From Falciphora oryzae (Eukaryota; Ascomycota; Sordariomycetes; Magnaporthales; Magnaporthaceae): DNA of 64,000 bases. The stretch's first letter is position 1. Each line of letters opens with the position of its first letter. The notes under the pieces were generated by a model. It made no database searches. It saw only the letters and a program-made list of their open reading frames with translations, and was not told where the DNA came from. Location of the stretch: assembly GCA_000733355.1 (NCBI GenBank), contig JNVV01000013.1, positions 655,323 to 719,322 on the forward strand. The letters run 5' to 3'. Positions 1 to 12,040 of this stretch are shown here, in pieces. The position numbers and the translations under genes are program-made.

Positions 1-1126
1 AGTCGCAGCCGTCCGGGTCGCAGTCGCCCGCGTAGCGCGTCTCCGAGTAGGTGCCGCCGCACGAGTCGCCCGAGCACGAGTGCTGGTCGTTGTTCTTGCA
101 AGGGTGCGGCGTGTAGGCCGTCGACATGCTGTTGGCCTCCCAGATGTCCATCTCGGCGCAGCACGAGCCCACAAGTCCGACGCCCGAGGACGCATCGCCG
201 GTCGACGGCTTCCAGCCCTCAACGTTGGCCTACGATGGATGATGCCCACGGAGGGGGCCTCTTATCAGCTTTCTGCGAGCCAGACTGAACCGGCACAGGC
301 ACAGGGGGGAAGCATATTGCATTCAGACAACTTACCGCTCCGTTGATGAACTTCAAATCACGTGGGCACTGCGAATCGCAGTAGCCCGTTCCGAACTTGG
401 CGCCAGCCTTGTTGCCTGGGTACCTGGAGGCACCACCCTATCCATTGCAGTAAGCGAGGTGGTTAGTATCATAGCAATTTCTCGGGGGTGCATACGTAAC
501 CGCCAGGGACAACGCAGGAGGCAGACTCACGTCGGCGTCCATGGACACAAAGTAGACGGCGCCGTTCAGGCCACAGCCGAGCTGGTTAACATCAACATCG
601 AACGTGAACTCGTTGCCGAGCAGGTTGAACATTTGGTACTTGGTCTCCGACTCCATGAGGTAGAGGCGGGACCCAATGTTCTTGCCAGTGCCGCCCGAGG
701 TGACGAACTTGAGCGACAGAGCGTTGCCGCTTGTGACAGCACCGTACGTGGACGCGTAGCTGGCGCCATCAACTATGGTTCATCAAGGGGTCGTCAGCAC
801 GCGGGACGAGTGTGGCCCGCACAACCTCACGAGCTGGCAAGAGCAGAAGAGATAAACTCACCACAGCACTTGGATGCGCAGTCCGCGTTGGTCGAGCAGA
901 TGGAAGTGTCCCACTTGTTGCCGGTATAGCAGTTCGTCGAACCCGAGACTGTGTGCGTCCACCGCCAGTTCGCGTCGATGGTGACGGACCCGGCCACGCT
1001 GGTGCAGCCGCTCGACGTGCACTTGGACCACTGGAGGCTAGGGTGAGTCTCCTGCGTGAGCGAGCATGCTGCCTGGCCCCGGACGGCGGTCACGAGGGCG
1101 GCGAGGGTTGCGATCTTGCGAAGCAT
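1..1126 (-). CDS. cbh1: GH7 cellobiohydrolase, 3' part missing at window edge
   Basis: Secreted cellulase that releases cellobiose from cellulose chain ends (glycoside hydrolase family 7). I place exons at 1126-862, 772-531, 437-336 and 229-1; donors are GTGAGT or GTAAGT and frames join cleanly. About 279 residues are visible. Residues 1-17 form a signal peptide ([17 protein letters not shown]) before the mature start QAACSL. Further in are [13 protein letters not shown] and, at about residues 229-236, the family active-site motif EMDIWEAN, with Glu229 as expected nucleophile, Asp231 and Glu234 as expected acid/base. Cellobiohydrolase rather than endoglucanase is inferred from resemblance around the ASKCC and SCCAEMD segments. 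The C-terminal half, and any linker with CBM1, lies beyond the left edge. All Cys-rich landmarks seen are intact. Confidence 0.95.
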
Positions 1127-1231
1127 CTTGAGGGAAGGACGGCCACTGCGGGTGAACCAGGACTCGATGACGGGGAGGCGTGGGTGGTGGTGTATCTCAG
1201 ATAGCCAGGGTTGATCAGGGCTGTGCGAAGG

Positions 1232-1238
1232 TTTTATA
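1232..1238 (-). promoter_or_regulatory. TATA box of the GH7 gene
   Basis: TATAAAA on the minus strand, about 106-112 bases upstream of the GH7 start codon. Position and sequence fit a core promoter of a strongly expressed secreted enzyme. Confidence 0.55.
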
Positions 1239-4200
1239 CATGTCCACTTGGATGGATAGGCCAGCCTCCAAACCCAAATATGATGCTGTCTTCGCCAAGT
1301 CAAGACCACGCTAAGGGGATGAGCTTCCCGACCAGCCCGGCTGTCGGACCACCCCCTCAACTGTCGTCGAACAGGCAAGGGCGACGGCTCGCGGGCCGCC
1401 CGCGACTTGTGGGCTGTCACGAGAACCCAGCCAAAATGCGAGACATGGGCTCCTGAGCCCATTCCGGAATCATGGGTGTGATGTGCCGAGAGGGACCAGG
1501 CACAGCCGCCGACGCGACCTTGAACACCGCTTGGTGTGCATGCGGCGAAGCGCTGTGTCCCTCTGCTGCCCCCTCCCTCCTTGTTTCCCAGGCCAATGTT
1601 TGCCCCGTGCATAACATGCGGGGGATGATCGACAAAGGGAAAAGTGCCCGAGAGTCTCTGCCCAGGAAGGGGTCCAGCGAAGATCATGAGCTTAACCTCT
1701 ACTTTGCTCAGTCCGCCCTGCCGAGCCTACGATCGACCAGCGGGCTCAGGAGATCGAGGACTGAGATAGCCGGCCTCCTGTCCCCTGTCTCATGTAGATG
1801 AGCCCCCGATCGTGACGGCGTGGCGGCTGCGGATTCCCGTCGGTGGCCGCACATCCCATTGTCGAGAGCTCGCGGATCTTTTTTTGCGCGGGATGTGGCC
1901 ATGGGGAGGATTGAGAGCAAGGGAAAACGGGGCCATTGAGCGTGGATCCATGACCGATGTGACCAATGGATATGGGTCCACACCCCACGCCTAAATGAAG
2001 CTGCCGGCACTAGCGGCTTCCCCTCCTGGCGATTGGAGGCTTTTCGTGGGAATCGCGGAGCTCACGCACCGAATCCCACGGTGCCGTCACACCCAAGGGG
2101 CAACTCCAGCCTGGTGACCGTTCCGTCGAGAGGAGGCCGGTCATACTGCAGCCTCTTGCTGAGGGGCTCACTGGACGGGATCATCAGAGGTTGGAGCGGA
2201 AAGACTCGGCCCTCGCGAAGTATCGTCTTCTCCTCTCGCCCAAATACGCATGCACATGGCATGCCATCACTTCCTCCGCCGCAGCTTCTCCAGGCGTCAG
2301 CCTCTCGCTTAGCACACACTATCGGCCCATGGCTGCCTGCAGATGCCTCGCGTCGCCTGGTCTTGCGGGAGAAGGCGCCAGGGCAGCTACCCGACATCCG
2401 AGGAAGCGAGCCAGAAGCAGCGCGCCAATCTCCTCGACGGACTGCTGTGTACCATAGAGCGGGCTCGCGTGGGTAACGCGACGTAGCTTCCCCGCATTTA
2501 CCCCAAGGGCAGGGATGGCCTAGCCCGGACGCTCTGCTTCCCCGTGCCGAGTGTGGAAAGGGCGCGCCACCTATCGAGTTTTTATGGCCGTGCCTAGCTC
2601 TCTCGTCCACCTGGAATCCCCACCCCCTTTCCAAACCTCCTTGGTTCTGACATGCTGCTTGACCCTATCAGAGACCTCGCGACTCAGCTTCCAGCAGATC
2701 GCTTCCGGCATTGAGGAACTCGCGGGCCGAAATCATCATCTTCCCGCCGGATATGAACATACGAGGCTCCATTGGCAGTATCTTCGCATGCGGGTCAGCA
2801 AACGCCGCTCGCCTGCCCCCCTGAAGAAGGCAACCTGTTTTCTTTACGCCCTATGACATCCGACGGTCGACCCCAAGGCCCATCGTATTAATCATGGCAT
2901 CGACCCTCCACGGATCTGCACAACTAAGCTCGGTGCGGCAGAATGGTTTGTTCGCTTGGCTGAAACTTAGCACATCCACAAGCTCGCTCGATATTGAGGA
3001 GAAACAGAGCGGGAGCAAGCGATCTCGCTTCCAGACGAGCCACAATATCCTGTTGCACCAGATAGTAGACGGGCCGAGTACTGCACCCCTGAGGTGACAC
3101 TTTGGGACCCGGCAGCCCCGTCTACCGTGTGCTGGCTAATATGTTCCATATTGCTGTCACCTCGGTGCACCCTCCATGCTGATGCTCGGGCTCCTACGAG
3201 TGTATGTAGCTCGCCGCACCTTCAGTCCTCATAGCCAGCTAGCCGTCCCTCCCCAAGGCAGATTTGGGGATTTGGAGGAGCGACATGCATGTTCCCCAAG
3301 CGTGTACGGACCGTATGATGTCAATAACAGCATGTGGGACGGAGTTGTTGTCTGCCAATGTTCCGTGCTTGGCCTGGCGCTTATCCCTCGAGGTCCTCAT
3401 TCCAGGAATGGGGTTCCAGATGCCAGGAACAACACGGGGCGACGCCAGGTCACCATCTCGCTTGTTTTTCGGGCCTTGATCCGGTGCCTGAAAGTACCCC
3501 CGACATGCACTCTGTGCCACCAACGCGAGCACCACTTCGAATTATGCAGCCGGAAGTGAGAGAAGATGATCTGAGGCTTTTTGGTCCCTTTTTTGAGCGA
3601 TTCGGCCTCCTTTTTCTTCATTAAATTAATTCACTATCAAAACTCACGCATCAGCTATAATATTCTTTTCTGGTATTCACATATTCTCAAGCCGATCTCT
3701 TTCCGGGTACTCATCCACCACATAGTGTTTGAAACCTACTTTTTTAGTTTACATTTCTTTTTTTGGATCTTTGTTTTCCGAGCTCACCCGCCTTCATATG
3801 CTTCCACAAAATCCTTGCCGACGGTGTTAGAATTATTCTTTCAAAGCCAATTTCGATGCCGGCGACACTTCGTTTCCAGGGTTCTGTGACGAAAGCCTTT
3901 TTGCCGATAAATAGCACATACTTTACTGCGAAGCATCACGAGCTAGGCCAATGGTGTTTTAGGTGTTACCAACCTAGGTCTTGCAGGTACTTTATTTATA
4001 GAATTTTCTCCGTTTAGTTGCCTGAGACTCTCACAAATGCCACGATACTTCCGGTTTAAGTCGAGGTACATGCAGTTAGATAAATAAAGAAAAGTCGTGG
4101 CATCTTTAATCTCTAAATAGTGCTCTACCATTAGATTGAAGTTGGGGAAGCGAGAAGACATTTATCTTGCCATGCAGCCACCCAAAGTGTGATCCGAAGG

Positions 4201-4714
4201 CCCAAACGAATCTATTCACCCAATGCGCTCGCAATTGCTTTCATGGAGGGCATAGACAAAGTCACTAGACATTTGTGGCTATCTGAAGCCACCCAAAGAG
4301 CTCTCGAATAACGTGGGACTCAATTCTAACAGAGCACTACTGTTCTTCATCTGACTTCGAGTGTGCTCTAGACCCATAACAAAGGCACCTCTGTCGGTTA
4401 GACCAGCTTATAAAAATGATCCTTAACGATTACCGACAATGGGAGGTTATTGAGGACAAAGGCCTTCATAGGTTGCCGGTTTGTCCTTGTTGTAATCTCC
4501 GCAGTCTTTCTTCAACAGGCCAACAATGAACAAGTGGTGGATTCTGCTGTACGGGCAGGTAGCGAGAGCAGCATCTACATAAATCCAAGTTATCCCACCT
4601 CCCAATCTCTAACCCAGCCTCATAGTCGTGCTCATCTCCATCAGCGATCTCTCGGGGCTACTTCCGATACCTCAACTAACGAGTTTAAGGAGCGAAACAC
4701 CTCATGGCCCGCCT
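1239..4714. other. Gene-poor spacer with AT-rich island
   Basis: No convincing gene. Several short open frames exist on both strands, but none has a recognisable domain or splice-linked continuation. From about 3600 to 4440 composition shifts sharply to AT-rich (for example the stretch after 3618), unlike the GC-rich flanks. This resembles a decayed repeat or a C-to-T mutated (RIP-like) patch, but I recognise no element ends. Confidence 0.5.
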
Positions 4715-5368
4715 ATGATGCCTCCTATCAACAAGCTCACTATCGCCACTCTCGTGGCCATCGCGGTGTACAAGGCGGCAGCGCTGCCGGTCTCTGAGTC
4801 GGCAGGCTACGGCCACGAGTACGTCAGCCCCAAGCTGATCAACATCACCCGTTCCTCGGCCCCCTCGAGCAGCGCCCCGAGCGCCGTTGCGGCGCGGGAC
4901 GTGGCCTCGCCCACGCAACCCAACATCGTCACGCCGACGCCGATGCCCGGCACGGGCGTCGACAACCAACTGCTCGTCGGCGTGTCCCTTGCCGTCCTCT
5001 TTATCCTTTTCTCCGTCGGAATCCTCGTTTGTTCTGGCCGCCGCTCGATGACGAAGGCCCTGAAGAAGAAGCGGGAGGCCAAGAAGAGCAAGTCGCAGCC
5101 CAACGCCGACGGCGGCGAGAGGGGCCGTGGCCGCGATGCCGGCCCGTCGCGGGGCAGGCACGCGGACGATGAGTCTTCGGTGAGCGAGACCTGCACCGAG
5201 GACAGCACCAGGTCCAGCTGGCGCAACGACCGCGGGGTCAAGGACGTTGAGCTCGGCACAATGCCCCAGCAGCCCGCTCGCTCGCACAAGCAGGACGACC
5301 AGTCGCAGCACGGTGGCTCGCGCAGGAGCGACGCTCCTCGCTCGGAACCGCGGGACGACCGGTCGTAG
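4715..5368 (+). CDS. Small single-pass membrane protein, function unknown
   Basis: A 217-residue product without introns. Two adjacent ATGs (4715, 4718) precede a hydrophobic signal-like stretch (INKLTIATLVAIAVYKAAALP). A Ser/Pro/Thr-rich extracellular part of about 70 residues follows, then one transmembrane helix near residues 90-112 (LLVGVSLAVLFILFSVGILVC), a basic stop-transfer segment rich in Lys and Arg, and a hydrophilic charged tail of about 100 residues rich in Ser, Arg, Asp and Gln. The layout recalls fungal wall-sensor-like or Mid2-like proteins, but there is no WSC or other named domain. The open frame extends upstream to a GTG at 4628 with no ATG, so 4715 is the best start. Function is not assigned. 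Confidence 0.7.
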   Translation: MMPPINKLTIATLVAIAVYKAAALPVSESAGYGHEYVSPKLINITRSSAPSSSAPSAVAARDVASPTQPNIVTPTPMPGTGVDNQLLVGVSLAVLFILFSVGILVCSGRRSMTKALKKKREAKKSKSQPNADGGERGRGRDAGPSRGRHADDESSVSETCTEDSTRSSWRNDRGVKDVELGTMPQQPARSHKQDDQSQHGGSRRSDAPRSEPRDDRS

Positions 5369-6316
5369 CACAGCGGCAGGTCTGGCGCGGATCGGAGGTA
5401 AAACAGGAGCGACTTAGGACCGTCGGCGTGCTTTGACGCCATCACAAAGCGCAAGATACTAGTCACCAAACGCGTCGGCAGATCCCGAGCCAAGTAAGTG
5501 GCTGGTTTACTGGGAATTACCCAGAAAATAAAATCGATAATCATCTTCCCTTCCACTAATTGCTCCCAGCGTCTACTGTGCGTACTCCAGTATTAATTGC
5601 ATCAATCCATCCCTAGTCGAGACGTAGGGAGCCTAACGGGCCATCCATGCATGTGTTGTTCATCTGGGCTGTCAAACTCTTGGCTTGGTACCCGTAGTGG
5701 TGGATGGCAGATAGGGCGAGCACCAGCTAGCAAGCGGCATGTTCCCATTGGCGTCTGGCGCATGCAGCTGATGGTGGCTGGGCCTGGCCACGCCCGTCGG
5801 CATCCGAGACCTCGCTTAACAGACGGCTACGCGCACGATATTGATGTTCTGACGGAGGGTCTGACCCATTTAACGTTTATTGGACCGCAACTTGACTGCT
5901 TGCCGTTGGCGTTGGTGTTACCATTGGTAATCGAACACGCACAAACTTTTGGCAATCGCAGGCTTCAGCTCTGTGACGCTGACCCGATCCCGAAGAACGT
6001 TAGCGCGTCCAATACTTGATAGATCTGCAGCCACCTGCCCTGCGTTTGCATTGAGCTTCAGCCTAGCGTCGGGCGGCTGTTAGCGCTTGCAGATGCCAGC
6101 TCTTTGCTTCTTTTTATAGCGCTACACCGCTGCTGCAAGCCAAGCCGACACCTCCAGAGGAGCACTTAAAGCGGCTGGAACCCAGCTGGTGTCTCTTCTG
6201 CCTCCGATCCTAGGGCTGTCATCTTTTTTGATCTTTCCACAGACGAAATCGGTACCACCCCTTTGCTTTACCGTTATATTTATCGTCCTAACCCATCTCA
6301 TCCCTGACTAGTGAAG
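5369..6316. other. Intergenic spacer upstream of the O-methyltransferase
   Basis: No supported gene. The last part (about 6100-6316) has pyrimidine-rich and TATA-like stretches and is probably the promoter and leader of the methyltransferase. Confidence 0.5.
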
Positions 6317-7838
6317 ATGCCGTCCGAGAAGCTGGTTGATAGCACGGCGTCGATTCTAGTCAACATCAAGCGGCTGGATGACAACGATGCGAGTCCGGAG
6401 CAAAAGGCGATCCGCCAGGAGATAGTCCAGGCCGCCAGGACGATCATCAATGAGGCATCTGATCCTGTCGACTACCTCAAGTCCGAGTGGGTCAACGTAA
6501 GTGACGACCAGAGTGTTTATTTTGCTTGGGCATATATGACGGGGTCTCTTGCTTGACTGACATACCCTTTAATGGCCCAAAGATGGCGGACATGGCGTCG
6601 TGGAACGTCTTCATGGATTGGAAGGCGTTTGACAAGATCCCCCTCACAGGAAGCATCTCTCTGAAGGATCTGGCAGAGAGTGTCGGCGCAGAGGAGAGTC
6701 TCACTGGTTAGTTTCGCGGGCATCCTCCTATGCTGAGCTTGAACATCTCTCTCCCCGCGGCTCTCAAACATCACGCGGCGCGGACAACTTAGACCTGACA
6801 TATAGCAACGAACGTCTCGCAGTCCGGATCGCCTCCCTGCTGGTCTCGACAGGAAAGCTCACGCAGCCAAGCCCTGGCCACGTCGCCCACGGGCGCTTCT
6901 CCCCCCTCTACCGCTCCGACAGCAAGGGATACCCGCAAGCCTGGGTCGCGACCGCCATGGGCATGCGTCCATACGCCCTATGGCCCAGCTACTTTTCCGA
7001 ATACGGCCGTCGCGAGCCCCAATCCCAGACGCACACACCTGCGTCCTTTGCCTGGGGCCGTCCCGAGTTGCCGATCTGGAACATCATAGGCGCCAACCCC
7101 GAGCACAAGGCCGTGTTCGGGGCGGCCATGAAGGCCATGAGCTTCCTCAGCAACGCCGACGTCGTCGGCGACAAGGCTCTGTACAAGCTGGACTGGATCG
7201 CCGAGGAGCCTGCCAAGGGGACTGCCGCCACCGCCGGAGAGCAGCCGCCGCCGCTGCTGGTGGATGTGGGAGGCGGGCTGGGGCAGATGCTCAAGATGAT
7301 ACTGGCCGCGCTCCCGTCCATTCCGCCTGCGAGGCTTGTCCTGCAGGATCGCGAGGAGGTCATTGAGGAGGCCAAACGCATCGCTGATCCTGTGCTTCAG
7401 GGCGTTGTTCACATGCCTCATGACTTCCATCAGCCGCAACCTGTCAAGGGTACGTAACAAATGAATCCCCTTCAGCTAATTAGCATTCGGCAACGGTATG
7501 CATTGCAAGTACTTACGGGAGACATATAACCAGGTGCGCTCGTCTATGTGCTTCGCCGAGTTCTCAACGACTGGCCCGACAAGACTGTCACCACCATACT
7601 CTCGCATCTTGCCAAGGCGCTACCAGATGATGTGAGGGCCAGAGTGCTTATCGTTGAGCCCAAGAAGATTAGCCCGCCCAAGTCGCTCAACGCCATTGTG
7701 GATCTGGTCATGCTCAACATCGGCGGGAAGCTCCGGGACAGGGGCTCACTTGATCCGCTCGTGGCCGCGGCTGGGATGAAGATTGTTGCTTACTACGAGG
7801 ATGAGGAGTCTCACGCTGTCGAGTGTGCGAAAGCCTGA
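6317..7838 (+). CDS. SAM-dependent O-methyltransferase (COMT-like)
   Basis: Predicted to transfer a methyl group from S-adenosylmethionine to a hydroxyl of a small molecule; this family often serves secondary metabolism. Exons are 6317-6496, 6583-6706, 6823-7449 and 7534-7838 (411 residues), with donors GTAAGT, GTTAGT, GTACGT and acceptors AG. The N-terminal half is the helical dimerisation part, including PIWNIIGANPEHKAVFGAAM. Motif I (DVGGGLGQ) sits near residues 248-255, and RVLIVEPKKI lies in the C-terminal Rossmann part. Where plant and fungal relatives usually carry the catalytic His in an HDW motif, this protein reads VLNDWPD near residue 320, so Asn replaces His. The start at 6317 is the first ATG; the frame extends only to a GTG six bases upstream. 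It is convergent with the CAP gene (114-base gap). No cluster partners are adjacent. Confidence 0.88.
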
Positions 7839-7951
7839 GATATCTGAAGTCCGCAGAACGCGGCTTGTATAGAATTCTAATGGCTAGATTCCGTTCTGTC
7901 TGACCACTTGCTCTTCCCAATGCCCATCATGGCTCTACAACTAATTATGTC

Positions 7952-8505
7952 TCAGTATGGCGTCTGCCCAACAAAGTTTCCGGGCGGAGAGTAGCGTGCC
8001 ACAACGTAGACTCCGCCCTTTGCGTCTTTCGCCATGGCCATGCCGATGTGCGTGGTGCTCTTCCACATGCACTGGGCTTGAGGCGAAAAGGGGACATAGA
8101 GCTGTTAATTATTTGGAGCCAAAATCGAGGGAAAACGCCGTGAAATTGCGCCAAGTGAAGCAATAACGAAGAAGGCTTACTGTAGTGACCATAGGCAGCA
8201 AAGTTGCCCTCCCCAATCTTCTCGCCATGGTAGTTGGCAGCCTCGTTCATCCAGCTTTGGGCTGCGTGCTTGTGTGGGTCTTTATACGGCCCGGGGCTGG
8301 CCATGCCCCAGAACAGGTTCTCGCCCTGGTTGGGGCGGGCACTGCCGTCCGAGTGCTGCATCTTGCCGATCTGGGCGAGGTGGTTGGCCCATTTCTGAGC
8401 CTCGCCAGCGAGATGATCATCCCAGTGCAGGTCCTGAAGCCCTTTGCCCCTGCGACCGTTGTTTTGAATCTCCAGGCCGGCCTGTTGGTCTTGGTTGGGA
8501 GCCAT
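7952..8505 (-). CDS. CAP-domain protein, GAPR-1/GLIPR2-like
   Basis: A 149-residue CAP (SCP/TAPS) domain protein from exons 8505-8181 and 8076-7952; the donor is GTAAGC and the codon joined across the intron is Thr. Visible CAP hallmarks are LHWDDHLAGEAQKWANHLA, the GENLFW motif, HYTQCMWKSTTHIGMAMA and a C-terminal VARYSPPGNFVGQ. These match the small intracellular GAPR-1 type more than the secreted PR-1 type. The chosen ATG (8505) has a good context (CAACAATGG), and no signal peptide follows it. The frame continues upstream to a TTG with a hydrophobic run, but no ATG is present there, so a secreted form would need an unseen 5' exon. GAPR-1 relatives associate with membranes and bind lipids; the role here is unknown. 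Confidence 0.85.
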
Positions 8506-9963
8506 TGTTGGGGTAATCAGCGGAAACTTGCGGACTGCAATTAACGCACCCGAGAGAGGGAAAAAAAGCTTCAATGGGTGGCTATAATTGTTGCGAAGAA
8601 TGAGGAGGATTTGGGACTTTTTGGCGATGTAAGAAAATAAAAACGATGGGCTAGGTGAAAACGCCCCTTCACAACGCTCTTTATACCTGCCAAGCGGGGA
8701 AGGGGCAACGAAACAGGGAACGAGGCGTCGAATGAGGCAAGGAATAATCCTGCTCGGCGTAGGGTGTATGACGATGACGAGAGCTTCAGCCTACCCCTTG
8801 TGTGACGGGGTTAGAGCCCTCCCAGCATGAGCCATCGAATACAAAGGAGACATTTCCGCCACAATGTCAGCTTGGCGCACCTGATGTAAATCTCTTTACG
8901 CGGGATGATGTTATTTTCTCTTCAAGCCACATCCTACAGCGGCTTAGATGTTAGTGGCTCACCTCACTTCCTGGGGTGAGCAAAGTTAATGCGTCTAATT
9001 GGCTCGACCGTATTGTTACCGTAGGCTGTGGAACGGGCTGACAGAGAACTTGGGTGTACACGATCGGAGAGTGTAGGGTCTCGGACATCGGCTGATCACT
9101 TGGGCATTTCTGTGGCGCATAAGCTGATGACGACACGGGGACACATACAAGGAGCGAAACAACTGTACCCTGAGAATAATTGATTCTCGGATGAGCACTG
9201 GACTCTAGAGGCTTTATGACAGCGGACAGTTTGGGTAGCCTCGGAGGCCGCTAAAGCTCTCGATCTATTCCGGTTTCTTGTCCACTCCGAGCTGTGGATC
9301 TACGTTCAAAGTAGGAAAAGGCACCACGGTGACCTTGCTTTATGACTTTCCGGAATTCGATGCAGGGGATCTAATCTTTTAGAGAATGGGAAACACTTTG
9401 CGTAATCGTGATGCCCGAGCTAACTAGGTAGCCCTACCAGCCCGAGCCAGTCGATTCAAAGGTAAATAATCGTTGTAATGGGGATGGCAGATCCAATCTT
9501 TAGCAGAGTGAAAGAAAGATGTGAGCCATGTCAACTCATGCTCCGGGCTTTTATCGATTAATTATAGCCTGGCTGCTTGAATGCCGTTGCATCTTTATGC
9601 TATCCATAGTAGCCAAGCACTCCATCAGCCACACACGAGCTGTTCCCATTGAGGCCAAGCATTGGCGTATAAACGCGAGAGGCGGCTCAGATCACATCAC
9701 TGCTTCTTTTGCGGATAATTGTGCCTATGATGGGCTTGGCCTCCGGCACTCCGCGATTAAGCGGCTGGGCAGCTGTTCCGAACCGTGAAACCACTCCGGC
9801 CCAGCTCGCGGGGAAATGGCAAGGAAATGGGATGCGTATTATTCAGGGTCTGCTGTTAGGATATTATCTTGACGTTCTGAATTACTCCATCTTCCACGCT
9901 GGCTGCCCAGAAGAAAACCCATACCGCATGGGGCATGCTGTTGCGAGCCGACTGCATTCCAGT
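8506..9963. other. Intergenic spacer between divergent CAP and SET genes
   Basis: No supported gene. Presumably contains the divergent promoters of the CAP gene (minus) and the SET gene (plus). An open frame from 9709 runs into the SET gene but lacks family resemblance before 9964. Confidence 0.5.
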
Positions 9964-11474
9964 ATGCCACTAAAGCTTTCTTTCCTCGCCCTCTTTGCCT
10001 GCGGGCGGGTGGCTACGCCGAGCCCTGCGGCTACCAACCTGGCTGGAGAACCGCTATGGGCGCTCCCTGAACCCATGCAGGCCCGGCAATGCAGCTACAC
10101 GCCGGCAAGCATGTCCCGTATCGGTGGCATATTCGCGTGCCCGCAGCCCATGGACGAGGCCAGCGTCTCACTAGAAGAACCAGCGCGATGGGCGCCGTGG
10201 ACGCACCCGCCCTTTTGCGCTAACTCGAATTTTTGCGTTTACACCAACGCCGCTTTCCAGGGCGGGCGCGGGTTCAACATCATCACGACGCCCAAGGCGC
10301 TGGCGAGCGCGCAGGGCCAACTAGAACTGGCTTTCACTGCCCTGCCCTTGGCTTTTGTCGCGGGCGGGGGCGGGGAAAGTAGCCAGAGGGGCAGGGTAGA
10401 TGGGATGATGACGGCGGCAACGGGCGACAAGAACAGCTCGGGCGCTCGGACGACGGTTCCGAGGCCATCACGAGGGTGGGAGGTGCAGAGCATCCCAGGC
10501 AAAGGCAAAGGCGTGGTGGCTACGCAGAGGATCCAACGAGGCGAGACCGTCATGGTGGACTACGCGGCGGTGCTTGCGGCGGTCGAATTCCCAGGACGAG
10601 TGACGCAGGCGCAGGGAAACGGGATCCTGGACTGTGCGGCCAGCAGGTTGCGGAGCCCGGAGAGGGTGCTGGAGCTAGGTCGGAGTAGCACGGCGGGAGC
10701 ACCCGTCATGGAGGACGTCATGCGAACCAACACCTTTTCCCTAACCATTGACGGAGAGTCGTACATGGGCCTGTTCCCTGCCATCTCGCGGATCAACCAC
10801 GCCTGCGCTCCCAAGTAAGTCAGGGTGCAGCCCCGTTTGCTGATTTCGTATTGACGAAGGACACGAAGTGCTCAGACGCGGTTCTCGGGGCGAACGTTGT
10901 CGCAAAGGGTCGTGGCTTTCCTCGACATTGAGCCAGGGGACGAGATAACCATCAGCTGTAAGTGCTTTCAGACGAACCTACGGGATAGCCCGATGCTTGC
11001 GGCGCCCAGAGAACTACAGCTCACATTACCAAACAACAAACCATAGACTCCGAGTTTGGAATGACTTACAAGAGCCGGCAGGACACGCTGCTCCACCGAT
11101 GGGGGTTCAAGTGCACGTGCAGCCTCTGCCGCGCGCACCCAAAAGAGATCGCAGCCTCGGACGCGCGCCGGGAGCAGGCCATGGGCGTGCGCGACCAGAT
11201 CATGGAGCACGTTAACAAGGGCGAGCTCGCGGCAGCCATCGACCAAAGCAAGGCCCTGATCGAGCTCAGCATCAAGGAGGGACTCGTGTCGGGCCTGGGG
11301 GACCACTACGAGCTGCTGGCCAGGCTGCACATGGGTGCCGGAGACCTCAAGGGCGCGGCCAAGTACGCGAGACTCGCCCTGACTGAAATGAGGGACTTTG
11401 GGGGCGGCGAGGAGTTTGACGCGTTTGGCGAGCTGGAGCTCTTTGTGGCGCAGGTGGATGCAAGGGGCGTGTAG
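9964..11474 (+). CDS. SET-domain protein with predicted signal peptide
   Basis: SET-domain protein, a putative lysine methyltransferase. Exons 9964-10814, 10869-10957 and 11047-11474 give 455 residues. The ATG at 9964 starts a hydrophobic leader (MPLKLSFLALFACGRVATPS) that looks like a secretion signal. It is followed by a family-specific N-terminal region with several Cys (WTHPPFCANSNFCVY). The SET domain begins near residue 168 (GKGKGVVATQRIQRGE), has the substrate/SAM-pocket motif SRINHAC near residue 275 and DIEPGDEITISY, and ends in a post-SET CxCxxC (KCTCSLC). The C-terminal tail is helical (about 100 residues). The joined reading NHACAPN across intron 1 supports the model. A longer in-frame ATG exists upstream at 9709, but it would bury the leader. 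Substrate and cellular location are unknown. Confidence 0.85.
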
Positions 11475-12040
11475 CTGGAGCTGTTGGTTTCTGGGTTGGA
11501 AAAGTTTGTCGAACATGCTTGGGAGCTGACGTGCTGAAATTACCTATGTTGGCACTCAACTGACTCTTCTCGCCGATTCCTTACCGCTGAACGCCCACAC
11601 GCCTCACTGCAGCAATGGGCTGGCCCTAGATCCAATCAGCCGCGCTGTTATTCGGCTGGTCGCTCGCTCCATGCAAGATGCAGACCCCGCACCTCCTGCG
11701 TTTTCCTTCCCCTCTCCTTCCTTTTTTTGCTATCAATGGAGTTTTTTTTTTTTTTTTTTTTTTTTTGGGTTCACCATACTCTCCATGGCAGGCGTCATTG
11801 GAATCACTCGGCGTGGGCGCGATTCCTCCCGAGGCAGGGTTGAGTCATCCGGCGGGCGGCCGTGCTTGGTGCGAGAGGATTGAGTGCTCGGGCTGGTCGC
11901 GACTCCTCCATCTGGTCAGAGCACACTGCCTGACCTTCCTCGCCCGTTTACCTACTCGCCCTGTTTCGTGCTTTCACGTTCATCCGTTCCATGTTGCTCT
12001 ATTTATTCCCTGCTCCCCACGCCTTTTCCACCCCGCCTTC
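11475..12040. other. Intergenic spacer with 25-T homopolymer
   Basis: No gene. It contains an uninterrupted run of 25 T at 11742-11766 and is the likely promoter and leader of the DUF2828 gene. Confidence 0.5.
11742..11766. repeat. Poly-T tract (25)
   Basis: Uninterrupted T homopolymer directly visible upstream of the DUF2828 gene. Confidence 0.95.

Noticed and set aside
2062..2634. 190-residue open frame on the minus strand
   Set aside because: No recognisable domain or supporting start and splice context in the gene-poor spacer.
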